Positions 9,804 to 19,640 of a stretch of DNA of 43,155 bases are shown here, one piece after another. Under the pieces are notes generated by a model. That model ran no database searches. It saw only the letters and a program-made list of their open reading frames with translations, and was not told where the DNA came from. The position numbers and the translations under genes were made by a program. Numbering within the stretch: the first letter of the stretch is position 1; each line of letters begins with the position of its first letter. Origin of the DNA: Geosiphon pyriformis (Eukaryota; Glomeromycota; Glomeromycetes; Archaeosporales; Geosiphonaceae); contig JAAOMT010000234.1 in the NCBI GenBank assembly GCA_016748015.1, positions 1 through 43,155 of the forward strand, given 5' to 3'.

Positions 9804-11032
9804 TATATTTATATTTAATTAATATTTACCTATTATTTTTTACTGTATATTATCGTTTATTTACTTTTTTACACTATGTCGTTGATAGTTAAACGCTGAA
9901 AGAGCCATGTTTATGAACTGTGATGGTATATTCTTATATTGTATCTCTACAATGTATGGAATTACGCAAAACGCTGAAACACTCGAGTATGGAATTGTCA
10001 TGCCCTTTGCTAAACTTGGAAACATGCGAAAATATTTATCAACAAATTTTTATTCTATGAGTTGGTTTGATAAATTAAAGATCGCGCATATAATAGGTAT
10101 AGGACTTTCACAAATTCATTCTTTTGGTATGGTTCATCGTGACCTACACTCGGGCAACATCCTACAATTTAGTAATGAACATATAAATATTGGAGACCTC
10201 GGATTATGTCAACCAGTAAAAAATGAAGCAACAACAACAACAGAGGAAAAAAAGATATATGGAGTGATTCCATACATTCCACCAGAAGTTTTAAGAGGAG
10301 AAAATTTTACAACAGCTGGTGATATTTATAGTTATGGAATGTTATTATGGGAATTAGCAACAGGAAAGCCTCCCTTTTATGATCGTGATCATGATCAAAT
10401 TCTTATAATGGCTATTTTAGATGGGGCTAGACCTAAGATTACTTCCCCACTTATTCCACCTTGTATTGTCGAAATAATTGTAAAGTGTTGGGATCCTAAT
10501 CCTGAGAATCGTCCTACTGCTGATGAAGTATGGCATAAGTTGGTGGAACTTAGGAAGATGTATAGCTGGTTTAGAATTAAGAAGTCTCAAGATGAGGGGT
10601 CTACACTTAAGGAGTCTAGAGATGAGAAGTTTCCAGATGAGGAGTTTTCATATGAAGAGTCTAAAACTGTAAGTCTTCAGTTTCTAGAATCAGAGAAATA
10701 CGTAAAAGAAATGGCAGAAAGTGACGACTCAACGACAACAACAACAACAACAACAACAACAACTCGCATTCATCAAGGAGCAGTTTATACAAGTCGTGTT
10801 TTAACTTTGCAAATGATTGATTTTTCTAAAGGTTAGTTTATCTATTTTATATTGATTAATTCCTTGATTTAATCATTATACAGTATATTGATAAAATACC
10901 TTAATTTACTTTGCTATCCTAAAAGAATTTGTGTTTCTCCCTAAAGGTAAGAAATACATCTATGATTAATCATTGATAAATTTATGCTCTTATTTATTTT
11001 ACTATCTATTATATTTAGACGACTCTTTATAG
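9274..11032 (+). CDS. Tyrosine-kinase-like protein kinase, copy 1 (four exons)
   Basis: Exons read as 9274-9729, 9889-10831, 10926-10946 and 11019-11032, all GT-AG, giving 477 residues. Residues 16-38 hold a zinc-ribbon-like cluster (C16xxC19xxC22, C35xxC38). The kinase domain spans about 92-370: glycine loop IARGGFSMIY (95-104), VAIK lysine K140, HRDLHSGN (235-242, catalytic D237 and N242), DLG (255-257, Asp kept, Phe to Leu), PPE (283-285), GDIYSYGMLLWEL. Catalytic residues are present, so phosphotransfer activity is plausible. TKL kinases of this layout are greatly expanded in Rhizophagus. The tail is acidic and then has a run of 11 Thr coded by ACA repeats. Exon 2 would stop at TAG 10834 without splicing. 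The 21-base exon 3 (AATTTGTGTTTCTCCCTAAAG) is supported by conservation in copy 2 while the flanking introns diverged. Exon 4 then ends DDSL. Intron 1 holds an ATT microsatellite. Confidence 0.88.
9740..9803 (+). repeat. (ATT)n microsatellite in kinase 1 intron 1
   Basis: About 21 uninterrupted ATT/TTA units begin only about 10 bases after the 5' splice site at 9730. The corresponding intron of copy 2 (23832-23920) has only short TTATAT strings, so the expansion is specific to copy 1. Unspliced reading gives a poly-Leu artefact. Confidence 0.97.
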
Positions 11033-11383
11033 ATTGGCAATATTGATTTATTTTGATTAGTTGATGGTTTTCATAATAGATAAATCCTAGATAACCATTG
11101 TCATAAAATTTATATTAATTATATAGTTTATTAGATTCATTTCAATATGTTAAAGGGTGCTACTATTCTACAAAGATGTCATTATAAATTTCATTGTTAC
11201 TTTCTTTTATCACTCTTTCTTCTTAGATTTGTTTTTTCTCTTCCTATATTCCATTGAACCCTGATTTTTATACTACGTATATCATCTATGTTACTTTATA
11301 AAAATATACCGAGCCCTAGTTATCGAAAGTTTAACTAACAGACAGTTAATTTGTTATCATTAACCGAAAATTATTGAAACTAT
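10792..11383 (+). repeat. Internal arm of inverted repeat with window end (42564-43155)
   Basis: The reverse complement of the last 592 bases of the window matches this segment with no difference or gap that I could find (position p pairs with 53947-p). It covers the last 40 bases of kinase 1 exon 2, introns 2 and 3, exons 3 and 4, and about 350 bases downstream. Identity stops abruptly after 11383. Confidence 0.95.
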
Positions 11384-11650
11384 AGTAGCTACAATATTTA
11401 TTACATTCATTTCATTATGTTTTCATTCTTTTATCAATTTATTATAAAATATTCCCTTTGAGTTTGATGTTTCATTGTTTAGTTGTTAACTTAATTCAAC
11501 TTATAAATCTCAATTATCTAAGATATTGCCTAACAGTAGGTCATAACAACAGAATGAATTCTATGTAGCCTAACACGCGATCTCTAATTTATCGAACTAA
11601 TGAGTAGAATGGTCATATCTCCATATAAAATAAATTTAAAAAAATATAAA

Positions 11651-12599
11651 TATACTAATTTAATAGTTATCTTATCTTTTATATAATATTTTACATAAAC
11701 ATATTAGAACCATTGTATTTGATGGAATCAGAATCTGTTAGATCTTTTTTTATGTGTAATAAAAAATAAATACGTGAATTCTATAATTTTACAAACAGTT
11801 AGCTTGGGAAATCCAAATATTTTTAAAGCATTACTATATTAATCTTTCAACACAAACTCTTTTACCAATATTTCATAAAGCCATTTAATTAATTTTGTCT
11901 CAATATTTCCACTTAAAGATACACTAATATTGAATTTCAATTTTACAGATCACATTTTTTTATATGTACAATGTTTGCTTTAGTGTTTACATCTGCAATA
12001 TAACCAAATATGTAATTTAATAATTCAATTTCTCTATACTTGATAAAAATATAAATTTTTTTTTTATATCAACAAATAATTTGCAATAGAAAACTTTTAA
12101 TATATGAATATGTAAATCAGTTGTTTTTATGCTGGTAGTAGTGTTTTGTGGAAATTTAAATATTATACCAATATTGTTTGTGTTAATTTATATTATTAAT
12201 TAATTTCTTGTCTAAATGTTTTTTAAGTGTCTAATCTTTTAAATATTTTATTGCTAACACAAAAAATAAAAATAAATTGTTTAGTTTTATAATTTTATAA
12301 GAATCTAAAAAATTAATATTATGTTATAAATAAATTAAATACAACTTTCTAAAAGATATTTCATCATTAAATTAAGATAAAATTTTAAATAATTAAAAAA
12401 ACTTTTTTCATTAATATTATATATCAATATTTTTTCCTAATACAATTTATGTGATGCTAAATTTATTTATTTATTTTTAAAAAAATCAATATAAGAAATA
12501 GCTTTTAATAAACAATATTAATGATTATAGCAAAGCTATTACAAAATAAAATACTTAAAACTTTTTTAATAAAATTACACAAATTTATAACTTTATGTT
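11651..12599. other. AT-rich spacer downstream of the kinase 1 block
   Basis: No open frame of note, no RNA gene and no repeat partner seen. Long A/T runs throughout. Confidence 0.45.
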
Positions 12600-14060
12600 A
12601 TTTTAAAATTTTAAGCCTAAATTTCAAGATTAAGACAAAATAATAAAATTTTTTAAAATTCTAACACTAAAAATGTGCACTGTCTTTTAACACACATTTT
12701 AAAAACACTTAAAACTTTATGCAACAAATATTTTGAAATTTATTTTGTACAAATTATTAAAATTTGATTTTTTTCCGAATTTAAAATATAAAAAAAATTA
12801 AAAAAATTGATATAAAATATGATATATTGTGATATAATTTTTTAGGTATTAATATAATGATTATAATATTCTATATTCAAAATTCTACCAATTAAAAAAT
12901 TTTATAATTAAGAATTAAACAATTTTTTTTCAAAAGTTGTTTTATTAAATAAAAAAAAATAACGATTTTAAAATATAGAATAAACAAACGAAAAATATTT
13001 TTGATGTTATTTAGCAAGTTTTAAATATTTATCAAATGAATATATATTAGTATTCTTGTTTAAAATTAATCAATTTTTTATAAAGCTATGTATAAAGATT
13101 CACCCAAAAATTAATTTTTTACAAAAATATTAAACATTACCCTTCGTAATTTCATGAATGTAAAATTTAACTTAAAAAATTTAATATCAAGACAAAATAA
13201 CCTTATAATATTTAAATTTTAAAAAAGAATATTTCTATTAAAAAATGATTATTAAAGTTGTTAATAAACAAAATTTGGAACATTTTAAACCTAATATTTT
13301 AATACAAAATTTTGAAATATTTTAATCAAATTTATTATTAAAAAAATTTCACAATTTTAAAAATATTAGATTGTTATTATTTAATTTTATGAAATTTTGA
13401 ATCGTTTTAGTTATTTAAATCTATTTATAAAAATTAAAGTTTTTAAAATAATTGTTTTAATAAAATTTTTTAATATAAAAATTAATTTTTGCTTAATTTT
13501 GTCTTCTTTAAGTAATTTTCAATTAAGAGAATTTCAATTTTAAAAAAGTTTTTTTAAGAAATCAAATTTTTATTTAAAGAATATTGTTATTATTTTCAAT
13601 TAAAGTGAATTGCGAATTTAAATGTGGTTTGAAATAAGGTTTTAAATGGGTTTTTTAAAATTATATTTTATAAATATTTTATTAAACAACTTGACTTTGA
13701 TTTACAATAAATTAAATTTTTCAACACTAATAATACAATTAAACAGGAAATCTAAACTAAGAAAAAATTAATATTGTAGCATTTTATTATATTAAAAATA
13801 TTATGTGAATAAAAAATACACTATTAGAATAAAATTATAAAAATTTATGATATTTACTAAACAATAGGATTAGAATAAATCATAAGAAATAATTGAATAA
13901 TTAAGAATTCACTATATACACCACTTAATAATAAAATAATAACTATTATATTAAAATTTTTTATTATTCATGGATTCCATAGAGGGTTTAAAAAATCAAT
14001 AAAATCGTTAGAAGAGGATTCGGTACATTTCATAAAGCAACATACATTGATGGATAAAGC
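12600..14060 (+). repeat. AT-rich inverted repeat, arm 1 (partner 25310-26090)
   Basis: Diverged inverted relative of 25310-26090. Matching pieces include the TTAAAAGAC and GTGTG/GTGAG strings near 12690/26000, TTTCAAGATTAAGACAAA near 12620 (partner near 26050), GTTTGAAATAAGGTTTTAAA at about 13628 (partner about 25680), and TAATAAAATAATAACTATTATATTAAA at about 13928 (partner about 25385). Both arms end in a kinase glycine-loop fragment, so the repeat includes a dead kinase 5' end. Length differs between arms because of many indels. Confidence 0.65.
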
Positions 14061-14310
14061 ATCATGGCAAAATGGAATGTAAAGAAGCAAAATTAATTCA
14101 AGACATCTTTGCAGAATAGTGATAAACTTTTTAAGGAGGTATATTTTTATGGGTTTAAATTTTTTTAAATGGAGACATGCGAAAATATTTAGAGATCAAT
14201 ATTCTATAATTTTTGGGGCTTCATAGAATTCATTCTATTGGTATGGTTCATTGTGACCTACAGTCGGACAATATTTTATATACAAGAGATTGGGTAGGCT
14301 GTACCTTTTA
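13969..14310 (+). pseudogene. TKL kinase relic, heavily decayed
   Basis: Still readable pieces are in kinase order, in several frames: TGGATTCCATAGAGGG (the WIPWE region), ATCGTTAGAAGAGGATTCGGTAC followed by ATACATTGATGG (glycine loop and IDG), then after about 50 bases TTTTTAAGGAGGTA (the end of exon 1 with its 5' splice site). A shortened intron is followed by GGAGACATGCGAAAATATTTA (MRKYL) and ATTCTATTGGTATGGTTCATTGTGACCTACAGTCGGACAAT (the HRDLHSGN region, Arg now Cys). It is not expressed as a kinase. Confidence 0.82.
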
Positions 14311-15129
14311 AAATTATTTTTAATGAAATTTCAATTCACAAATTTTATGAGGAAAAGAATTTGTTGAATCACATCTCAGTAATTAAAAATTAATATTTGC
14401 AAAAAGAAACAGTGAAAATTTACTTTCAAATAAAAAGTAAGGATCATGAATCACTCATTTTCGATAAAAATATTCAAATAAAAGCTTTGGATTATTTTGC
14501 AAACTTTTAAGTCATCTACATCAAGTGAAAGTGACCCATTTGTTACTTTGAGCTGTCATTTTTATTATTAATCTATATTCGAATGACGTTCAATACAACT
14601 GCATTGCAAGGAATTGTATGTCATATTAATTATTGTTGTGCTGGTTCGAAAGCAATGTTAATTTTAAAAGAAGAATAACATATGATTTAAGGTTTTTGAA
14701 GTAGAATAATTACCAGTTTCTAATGAACAAAAGGTTGTTGAATGGAGATGTTACCCTATTTTGCTTGCTGAAGCATCCTTAAAGCTGTAGTTCTTGGAAA
14801 ATTTGGAAACGAAATCATTAATGATTGTTGGCTGACTGGTTGTAAAGAAAGCCCAAAATTTGGGGCAGGGTTTCTTCAAGACACTCAAACCAAGTAACAA
14901 CTTCTGAACGAGTTTTTGAAATTTTTCAGAACATGCAAGTTGTCATTAACTCAGGCAGACATTATTTTAGCGTTGATTGGATGCGGACTTGAGCTGATTA
15001 AAATAACGAATCAAATTAGAATTAACAAAAAATAGTGGTTATTTAAAAAGAAATCATAGTAGTCGAAATCTATTGTTGATAAACGTTCTGAACTTCCAAT
15101 TCTCTAAAACCCTAATTTCTATGTTCACT
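14311..15129. other. Spacer with possible unidentified coding relics
   Basis: Less AT-rich than the neighbouring spacers, with a few protein-like strings (for example MQVVINSGRHYFSVDWM near 14933) that are interrupted by stops. I could not assign a family. It may be the decayed remains of a gene or transposon next to the Tc1 relic that follows. Confidence 0.35.
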
Positions 15130-15748
15130 AGTAATTTAATGAAAACCTCAAAAAGCAATATTAAATCCTATATAATTCATAAGAAACCAATTATTAATGA
15201 AGTAGACAGAATAAAACGGCAAAAGTGGCTAAAATATACAAGCATTGAACTAAAGAGGATTGAGGACGTATATTTTAAACAGATAATCTATATGCATTGC
15301 TTCATGTAGAAAATTTCGTGTATGGTGTCATAAAAGTGAGCTTTACAACTCTGATCATACACGAGCAACCTTTAAAAGTGGACGTAAATCTATCATCGTA
15401 TCGGATGTACCCTCACGTATGACTGGAAGCCTTATATTAAATATAGTTTATCAGGAATATAACGCTCCGATAGAAGTGCAGGCTTGTGAAAAAACTCCAA
15501 GATAATCTTGGAATTGTGACATTGGAATAGTCTTAACAATCGCCAGATCTTAGTACAATAGTAAATATGTGGAGTTAAAAATTGGATCCACCAAAACCGA
15601 AAGTCACGAACAAAAGCTGACTTTGAGGAGGCAATCTTTACTGTGTGGGATGCTATTCCATTAGAGACAATTCTTCAATTTATTGTACTCGATGCCAAAA
15701 CGTGTTATTGAAGTTATAAAAAGAAAGGGCTATGCAATCCATTGGTAG
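15130..15748 (+). mobile_element. Tc1/mariner transposase relic
   Basis: Frameshifted pieces follow the order of a Tc1-type DDE transposase: KKPIINEVDRIKRQKW (KKP..T.KH..R..WA region), RVWCHKSELYNSDHTRATFK and SGRKSIIV (the RVWRKPGERYN..PTxKFGGGSIMVW region), a changed SPDLSTIVNMW (the SPDLNPIENxW box) near 15540, FEEAIFTVWDAIPLETI, and finally SMPKRVIEVIKRKGYAIHW ending at TAG 15746-15748. Family knowledge: the last string is the typical C-terminus. Several stops and frame changes make it dead. Terminal inverted repeats were not found. The following 15749-16077 contains nothing that I recognise. Confidence 0.85.
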
Positions 15749-16077
15749 ATGTTTGTTTTTCAGTATTTAAGTTATAGTGAAAAAGCTACTTTATATTACA
15801 TTATATCAGGGGAAAATTATTTTTTTATCTTGAGAAAATCGTCTGACTTCCCGTCTGTACTTTAAATTTAATAGAGCAAATTACCTTGTTTTATTTGACG
15901 TTCTCTTAATGCCACTGGGATTTTATGGCATTTATCATATTCTGGGACCATAGGGTATAATTGAATACTTTATTTTTAGACAATAAAAGTCTTAACTCGG
16001 CTCCAGAAATCTAATAAATGATTGAAGTCAGTTTTTATAGAAAGTGTCGATCATCGGCCATAAAAACAAAGATAAAA

Positions 16078-16193
16078 ATTACGGCACCCTATATTCCCGC
16101 GTGGTCCCCCACCGCAGTACTGACAGAGCCATCGGTGACTTAACTTCGGAGATCGGACGGGTTCCGGTGCTTTGCACTGTGTATGGCCGTAAT
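16078..16193 (-). rRNA. 5S ribosomal RNA gene
   Basis: On the minus strand the sequence reads TTACGGCCATACACAGTGCA, and further on CCCGTCCGATCTCCGAAGTT followed by AAGTCACC, GTCAGTACTGCGGTGGGGGACC and CGCGGGAATA, ending GGGTGCCGTAA. The two ends pair (TTACGGC with GCCGTAA), as helix I of 5S rRNA should. The CCCGTCCGAT..CGAAGTTAAG core and the GTGGGGGACC..GCGGGAA box C region are diagnostic of eukaryotic 5S, which carries an internal RNA polymerase III promoter. A T-run (TTTTT) follows at once, which fits a Pol III terminator. Length of about 116 bases agrees with 5S. It is a single copy, not linked to other rRNA genes. In sharp contrast to its surroundings it is GC-rich. Confidence 0.96.
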
Positions 16194-17066
16194 TAAAATC
16201 CTTTCCAATCTATATTATTTATTCGGTTAAAATTCTGCTCCTTAGTAAAACGAATATTAAGATTCAGTCTTCTTTTAAAACAACTTGATATATTATTAAA
16301 AATAGTTTATTAAATTAAATCCAATTACAAATTAATAATTTCAACCCAAAAATTTTCAGACGTGTATAATAGATTTTTTTATATTTTGAATTTTGACAAA
16401 TATCGTAATATAGCCGAATTTTACTAACAAAAGTTGGCTTATGTTCATATATTGTAAAACAGATGTGAACTTTTTTCTCACTCATGAAAAGAGACTGTTG
16501 AGAATTGTTTTAATATCAAGTTTTAAATAATATTCTTTTTGTTATATTCATAAAGGAAGTTCTTTTGATACATTTGGTTTTAAGATATATATATTTTTAA
16601 ATTGCGTAGTTTAAAAGAAGCTTTCGACTTATTAGTTTTCCTAAATTATAATCATTTAATTTTACTTTTTTATCCAGATTATATATTATTTTGCACGATT
16701 TAACTTGAAATTTTTTATTTGTCCCAATTCAATGAAATCTTTTTCGAAAAAAAATACCCTATCAATAAGAACTTGTAAAGATCATTTATTATGCGAGGAA
16801 AAATTGACAATGCTATCAGATCCAGAAATCTATTTATTGTATTGAATATCTAGATATAAAAGAATGTGATAGAACTATAAAAATAGAATAAACTGAGATT
16901 CTAGCTGCATAAACCATTCACTATAGATATGCCAAAAGTAAAATATTCAACTAATCATAGAGTTTAAGAAGACAAGTAAAAAATAATAGCATCCAAAAAA
17001 GCTTACAAGATGCGAAAAACCCTTTGAAAGTAAGGAAAATACGAATTTAATAAAGATAAAAGTTTC
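16194..17066. other. Spacer between 5S rRNA gene and secreted-protein gene
   Basis: No gene supported. From about 16840 it belongs to the duplicated secreted-protein block. A short ATG-led plus-strand string at 16928 (MPKVKYSTNH) has a counterpart at 33308 (MPRVSFSPIH). Both are closed by stops within a dozen or so codons, and they may be relics of an exon in the ancestral block. Confidence 0.4.
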
Positions 17067-17342
17067 CTATAGCATGATATTCCTATTATTATTTTCTATA
17101 TTAGGATTTCTATTATTTGGTATACAATATGCCTTTTTACAATTGTTTCCCTCAGTTGGTACAAGAACACATCGTTGCCATTCACAACGCAAAGATTCTT
17201 CATAAGTGCATCCTTCTTGTTCTCGAAAACAGCTTAGAACCTCAGTATTTTCTCTTGGTCGAGGAGCCCAAGCCATTTTAGTAATCAAGGCAAAAATCAA
17301 AAAGGCCTCAAAGATTTTGTTTAAGATTGATCTGGGTATCAT
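17067..17342 (-). CDS. Small secreted cysteine-rich protein 1 (effector candidate)
   Basis: A 91-residue intronless frame. Residues 1-26 look like a signal peptide: MIPRSILNKI, then a hydrophobic core (FLIFALI), then AWA before Pro27 as a possible signal peptidase site. The mature part has six Cys (C38, C45, C53, C58, C68, C73) and an Asn-rich tail. The start region is conserved with the paralogue at 33502-33819, including the bases directly before the ATG (CCTGAAAAAACTTTTATT versus CCTGAAAAAAGCTTTAACT), which supports this start. The Cys pattern x7-x4-x9-x4 is shared with the paralogue although the residues between are different. Secretion is well supported by sequence. A role as an effector in plant or fungal interaction is inference from the general type. 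No known family recognised. Confidence 0.8.
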   Translation of the reverse strand: MIPRSILNKIFEAFLIFALITKMAWAPRPRENTEVLSCFREQEGCTYEESLRCEWQRCVLVPTEGNNCKKAYCIPNNRNPNIENNNRNIML

Positions 17343-17449
17343 AATAAAAGTTTTTTCAGGGTGCTTTTTTATCTTATGAAGAAGATAGAGTTAAGATAAT
17401 TGTATTTTATTACTTTAATAGCCAAAAGCTTTGGTAATTTAAAATTTGG

Positions 17450-17478
17450 CAAGCGAAATGGTTTCTTTTTATAAGAAA
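17450..17478 (-). promoter_or_regulatory. Conserved TATA-type promoter block of secreted-protein gene 1
   Basis: On the minus strand TTTCTTATAAAAAG is followed within a few bases by CCATTTCGCTTG. It lies 108-136 bp upstream of the ATG. Both strings recur at the same distance upstream of the paralogue (33926-33954) while nearby bases have changed. The TATAAAAA fits a TATA box. The second string may be an initiator or factor site. Confidence 0.6.
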
Positions 17479-18179
17479 AGTTCTGAACTTTTAGATATTA
17501 CAAAAGTTTAGTTAGTAGTAAAATAATGATAGAAAAATCTTCAAAAGTATCTTCAATGATTGAATGAAAATAACTAACTTAAGATATACTATTGTCAAGA
17601 AAAAATTGATAATCTAAAGAATTAAAAAAAAATTGAATGGTTATTTAAGATATTTAACTATTTTGGCCACAATAAAGTTTGCAGGAAATTTACCTCTATA
17701 TGAAATTGCCTAAAAGAAATCAGGACCATATTAAAATAAGATGGACACTATTTTTTATGAATTCAAGATTTTGATATAAATTTCCAGTTTTTGGGACAAC
17801 AAACCTAAATATAGATTTTTAAGGTTTAATAGAATCAAGTCGATTATCTTATAAATAATGAAGAATGGAAATTTCATAGTAGTTAATGACCTTACCCATT
17901 TGGGATCTCTCGTGAACACATTTCGAGCAATGTAGTGCAAGGGAAAAATGTAAATCTCGTCTCACATATAATAAGCTAAATTTTTTTTGAACAATTAAAT
18001 TTTCTAGATTCTGATTATCGTTTTTAAGGAAGGCTACTAATAGAGTAGTGTACATAAATTTAAAAATACAAAAATGTTTAAACATGAAAAGGATCAAGTC
18101 ATTTGCCCAACTCATTGTTTTTATTAAGAAAAATTAAAAAATGAATATGAAAGTTATTTGCTTTTTTCTAGATTGCATT

Positions 18180-19040
18180 TAAAATACAATATTCCTTTCA
18201 TGCATTCGAAAAGATACTAAAATAAATAAGGCCTCATTAAATCACTGATTGCTTGTAAGCAAAAATCGGAGAAATAATTTCATGTTTACTAAATGGAACT
18301 TTTAAAATATGCTTTATAGCCTTAATGAAAATATGTATTTAGAACAATTTAACATTTTCAGAATTTTTTAGTTAAATTTTGAAATTTAATGAAAGTATTA
18401 TACTTATAAAATTCGATGAAGAAATAATATAGCTAACACCGAAAAGAACTGTGCGTCAGCACATTACAAAAATTTACTCATGTTCAAAATATGAATATCT
18501 ATGAATTAGATTTTATTGTATGCTCACAATTTTTATTTAAATATAGAAGATATTTTCCCTTTGTAGCAAAATTAGGATCATGAAATTACTTAAATAAAAA
18601 GATATTTATAGAAAACTTTTAGAAAAGATTTATCAAGAGTCATTTGTTTGAAAATAAAATACATATAAAGAGCAGAGGAGTAACTATATACAGTCCTGGC
18701 TGAAAATAATGACAAACAGTTTCTTTTGAATTACAAAATCTTTTTATTGAAGACAATTTAATACCAATGCTATAATATATATATAAAATTAATATTTAAC
18801 ATAGCCTCCTTCATTTATACAAGCCTTGAATACGAGTATATATGTCACAAATGTTAGTAAGTACCTCCTCTGGAAGGTTTGCCCATTGTTCTTTTACTAG
18901 CTAGATAAAAATCTCCCGAGACCGTTTTTGTTGCCAACATTCTTTTTATTTTTCTTTACAATATAGTCCAGATGTTCTCAATAGGGTTGAGATCCGGGCT
19001 ATATAGTGACAACGACAGAACACGACATGGAAGGCTTGCT
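18180..19040 (+). repeat. Inverted segmental duplication, arm 1 (partner 28738-29590)
   Basis: The reverse complement closely matches 28738-29590. It contains the 3' half and terminal repeat of a Tc1 element plus about 500 bp of flank, including TGTGCGTCAGCACATTACAA near 18450 (partner near 29325), AATATTCCTTTCATGCATTCGAA near 18188 (partner near 29550), and ACATATAAAGAGCAGAGGAG just outside the terminal repeat (partner near 29115). The flank also overlaps the secreted-protein duplication. Confidence 0.9.
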
Positions 19041-19640
19041 TGGAGTTTATCATGCACATTATTACTGGAGATTAAGAGCATAATTGAGCCAATTGGAAAT
19101 GTAGACAAGCCTTGAGGACTTATCCCGGATAGTTTATTTGCCGACCTCAAATGCTAGATGCATTTCTTTGAGCGCTTTAATTTCGGCTGCCATAAAGAAA
19201 TGATCTCCGGGCACGATTTTGCCGATCTGGCGACGTTTGGAAGAAGTAAGCTTATAAGCGGCCACGCGATAAATATCCCAAATTTAGACATTTTACAAAT
19301 TATGACGACATAACGTTGACAGCAACGAAGGTAATACCAGTTAGTTTGGCAATTTCGGTTGTATTACGGTGATCATTGCGTTTAAGATACTTAACGACTT
19401 CACTGGTTGATTTTACGGTGTTAGGATGTATTAGGTAAGTAAAAAGATAAATGAAAAGATAAAATGGGTAACGGCAAGAATAAATGAGAGGTTATGTGAC
19501 ATTAGGGGGTAAAGAAAAATAGTATTTACACGTCGGTGTTTTTTTGCAAGGAGGTCGGTAATGCGATATGATTTACGAAAAACGGTGACGCCATTACCTT
19601 CCGCTGAGATTGTATTTTTTATTCTAATGCGAAAAGTTAA
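18691..19640 (-). mobile_element. Tc1/mariner element relic with terminal repeat
   Basis: The 3' terminal repeat starts at 18691 (CAGTCCTGGCTGAAAATAAT), flanked by TA as expected for Tc1/mariner target sites. Reading on the minus strand from the right: a helix-turn-helix-like string (EVVKYLKRNDHRNTTEIAKL, about 19340-19400), the DDE box SPDLNPIENIW near 18960-19010, and then a C-terminal part (PEEVLTNICDIYTRIQGLYK) near 18815-18880. Several stops and frameshifts interrupt it. It is distinctly less AT-rich than its flanks from 19150 to 19600. The right terminal repeat is not certain. A weak TTTTTTCAGCCCTTCATTA near 19732 could be its degraded form. Confidence 0.85.

Larger units (their letters stand above)
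7990..11650 (+). repeat. Segmental duplication, copy 1 (partner 21880-25225)
   Basis: A direct, diverged duplication that contains kinase 1. Collinear landmarks in both copies are: AATTTATA near 8010/21897, GGTAAATCAAAAGATAAATTCA-type string, a (TA)n tract (8186-8203 and 22115-22138), TTAACATAGAAATATTATAT, the promoter segment 8685-8966, all four kinase exons, and the downstream string GCGATCTCTAATTT at 11578/25154 followed by TCTCCATATAAA. Copy 1 carries about 420 extra bases (about 11097-11515) between AGATAAC and GATATTGCC. Borders are approximate. Confidence 0.85.
16840..18260 (-). repeat. Segmental duplication with secreted-protein gene, copy 1 (partner 33190-34730)
   Basis: Direct, diverged duplication. 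Shared landmarks in order: TTGAATATCTAGATATAAAAGAAT (about 16840/33200), AAAAGCTTACAAGA (about 16997/33381), the secreted-protein gene, CAAGCGAAATGG (17450/33926), TGTAGTGCAAGGGAAAAA (about 17931/34332), AAGGCTACTA (about 18030/34485), and TCACTAAATCACTGATTG-like sequence (about 18235/34706). Borders are approximate. Confidence 0.82.

Noticed and set aside
15073-15309. Independent 78-codon protein gene
   Set aside because: Its second half is the KKP...RQKW region of the Tc1 transposase relic, and the first half is flank. It is a piece of a dead transposase.
17755-18115. Two overlapping minus-strand open frames (61 and 88 codons)
   Set aside because: They overlap in different frames in the upstream region of secreted-protein gene 1. 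The homologous region at 34200-34560 is aligned as non-coding and does not keep either frame.
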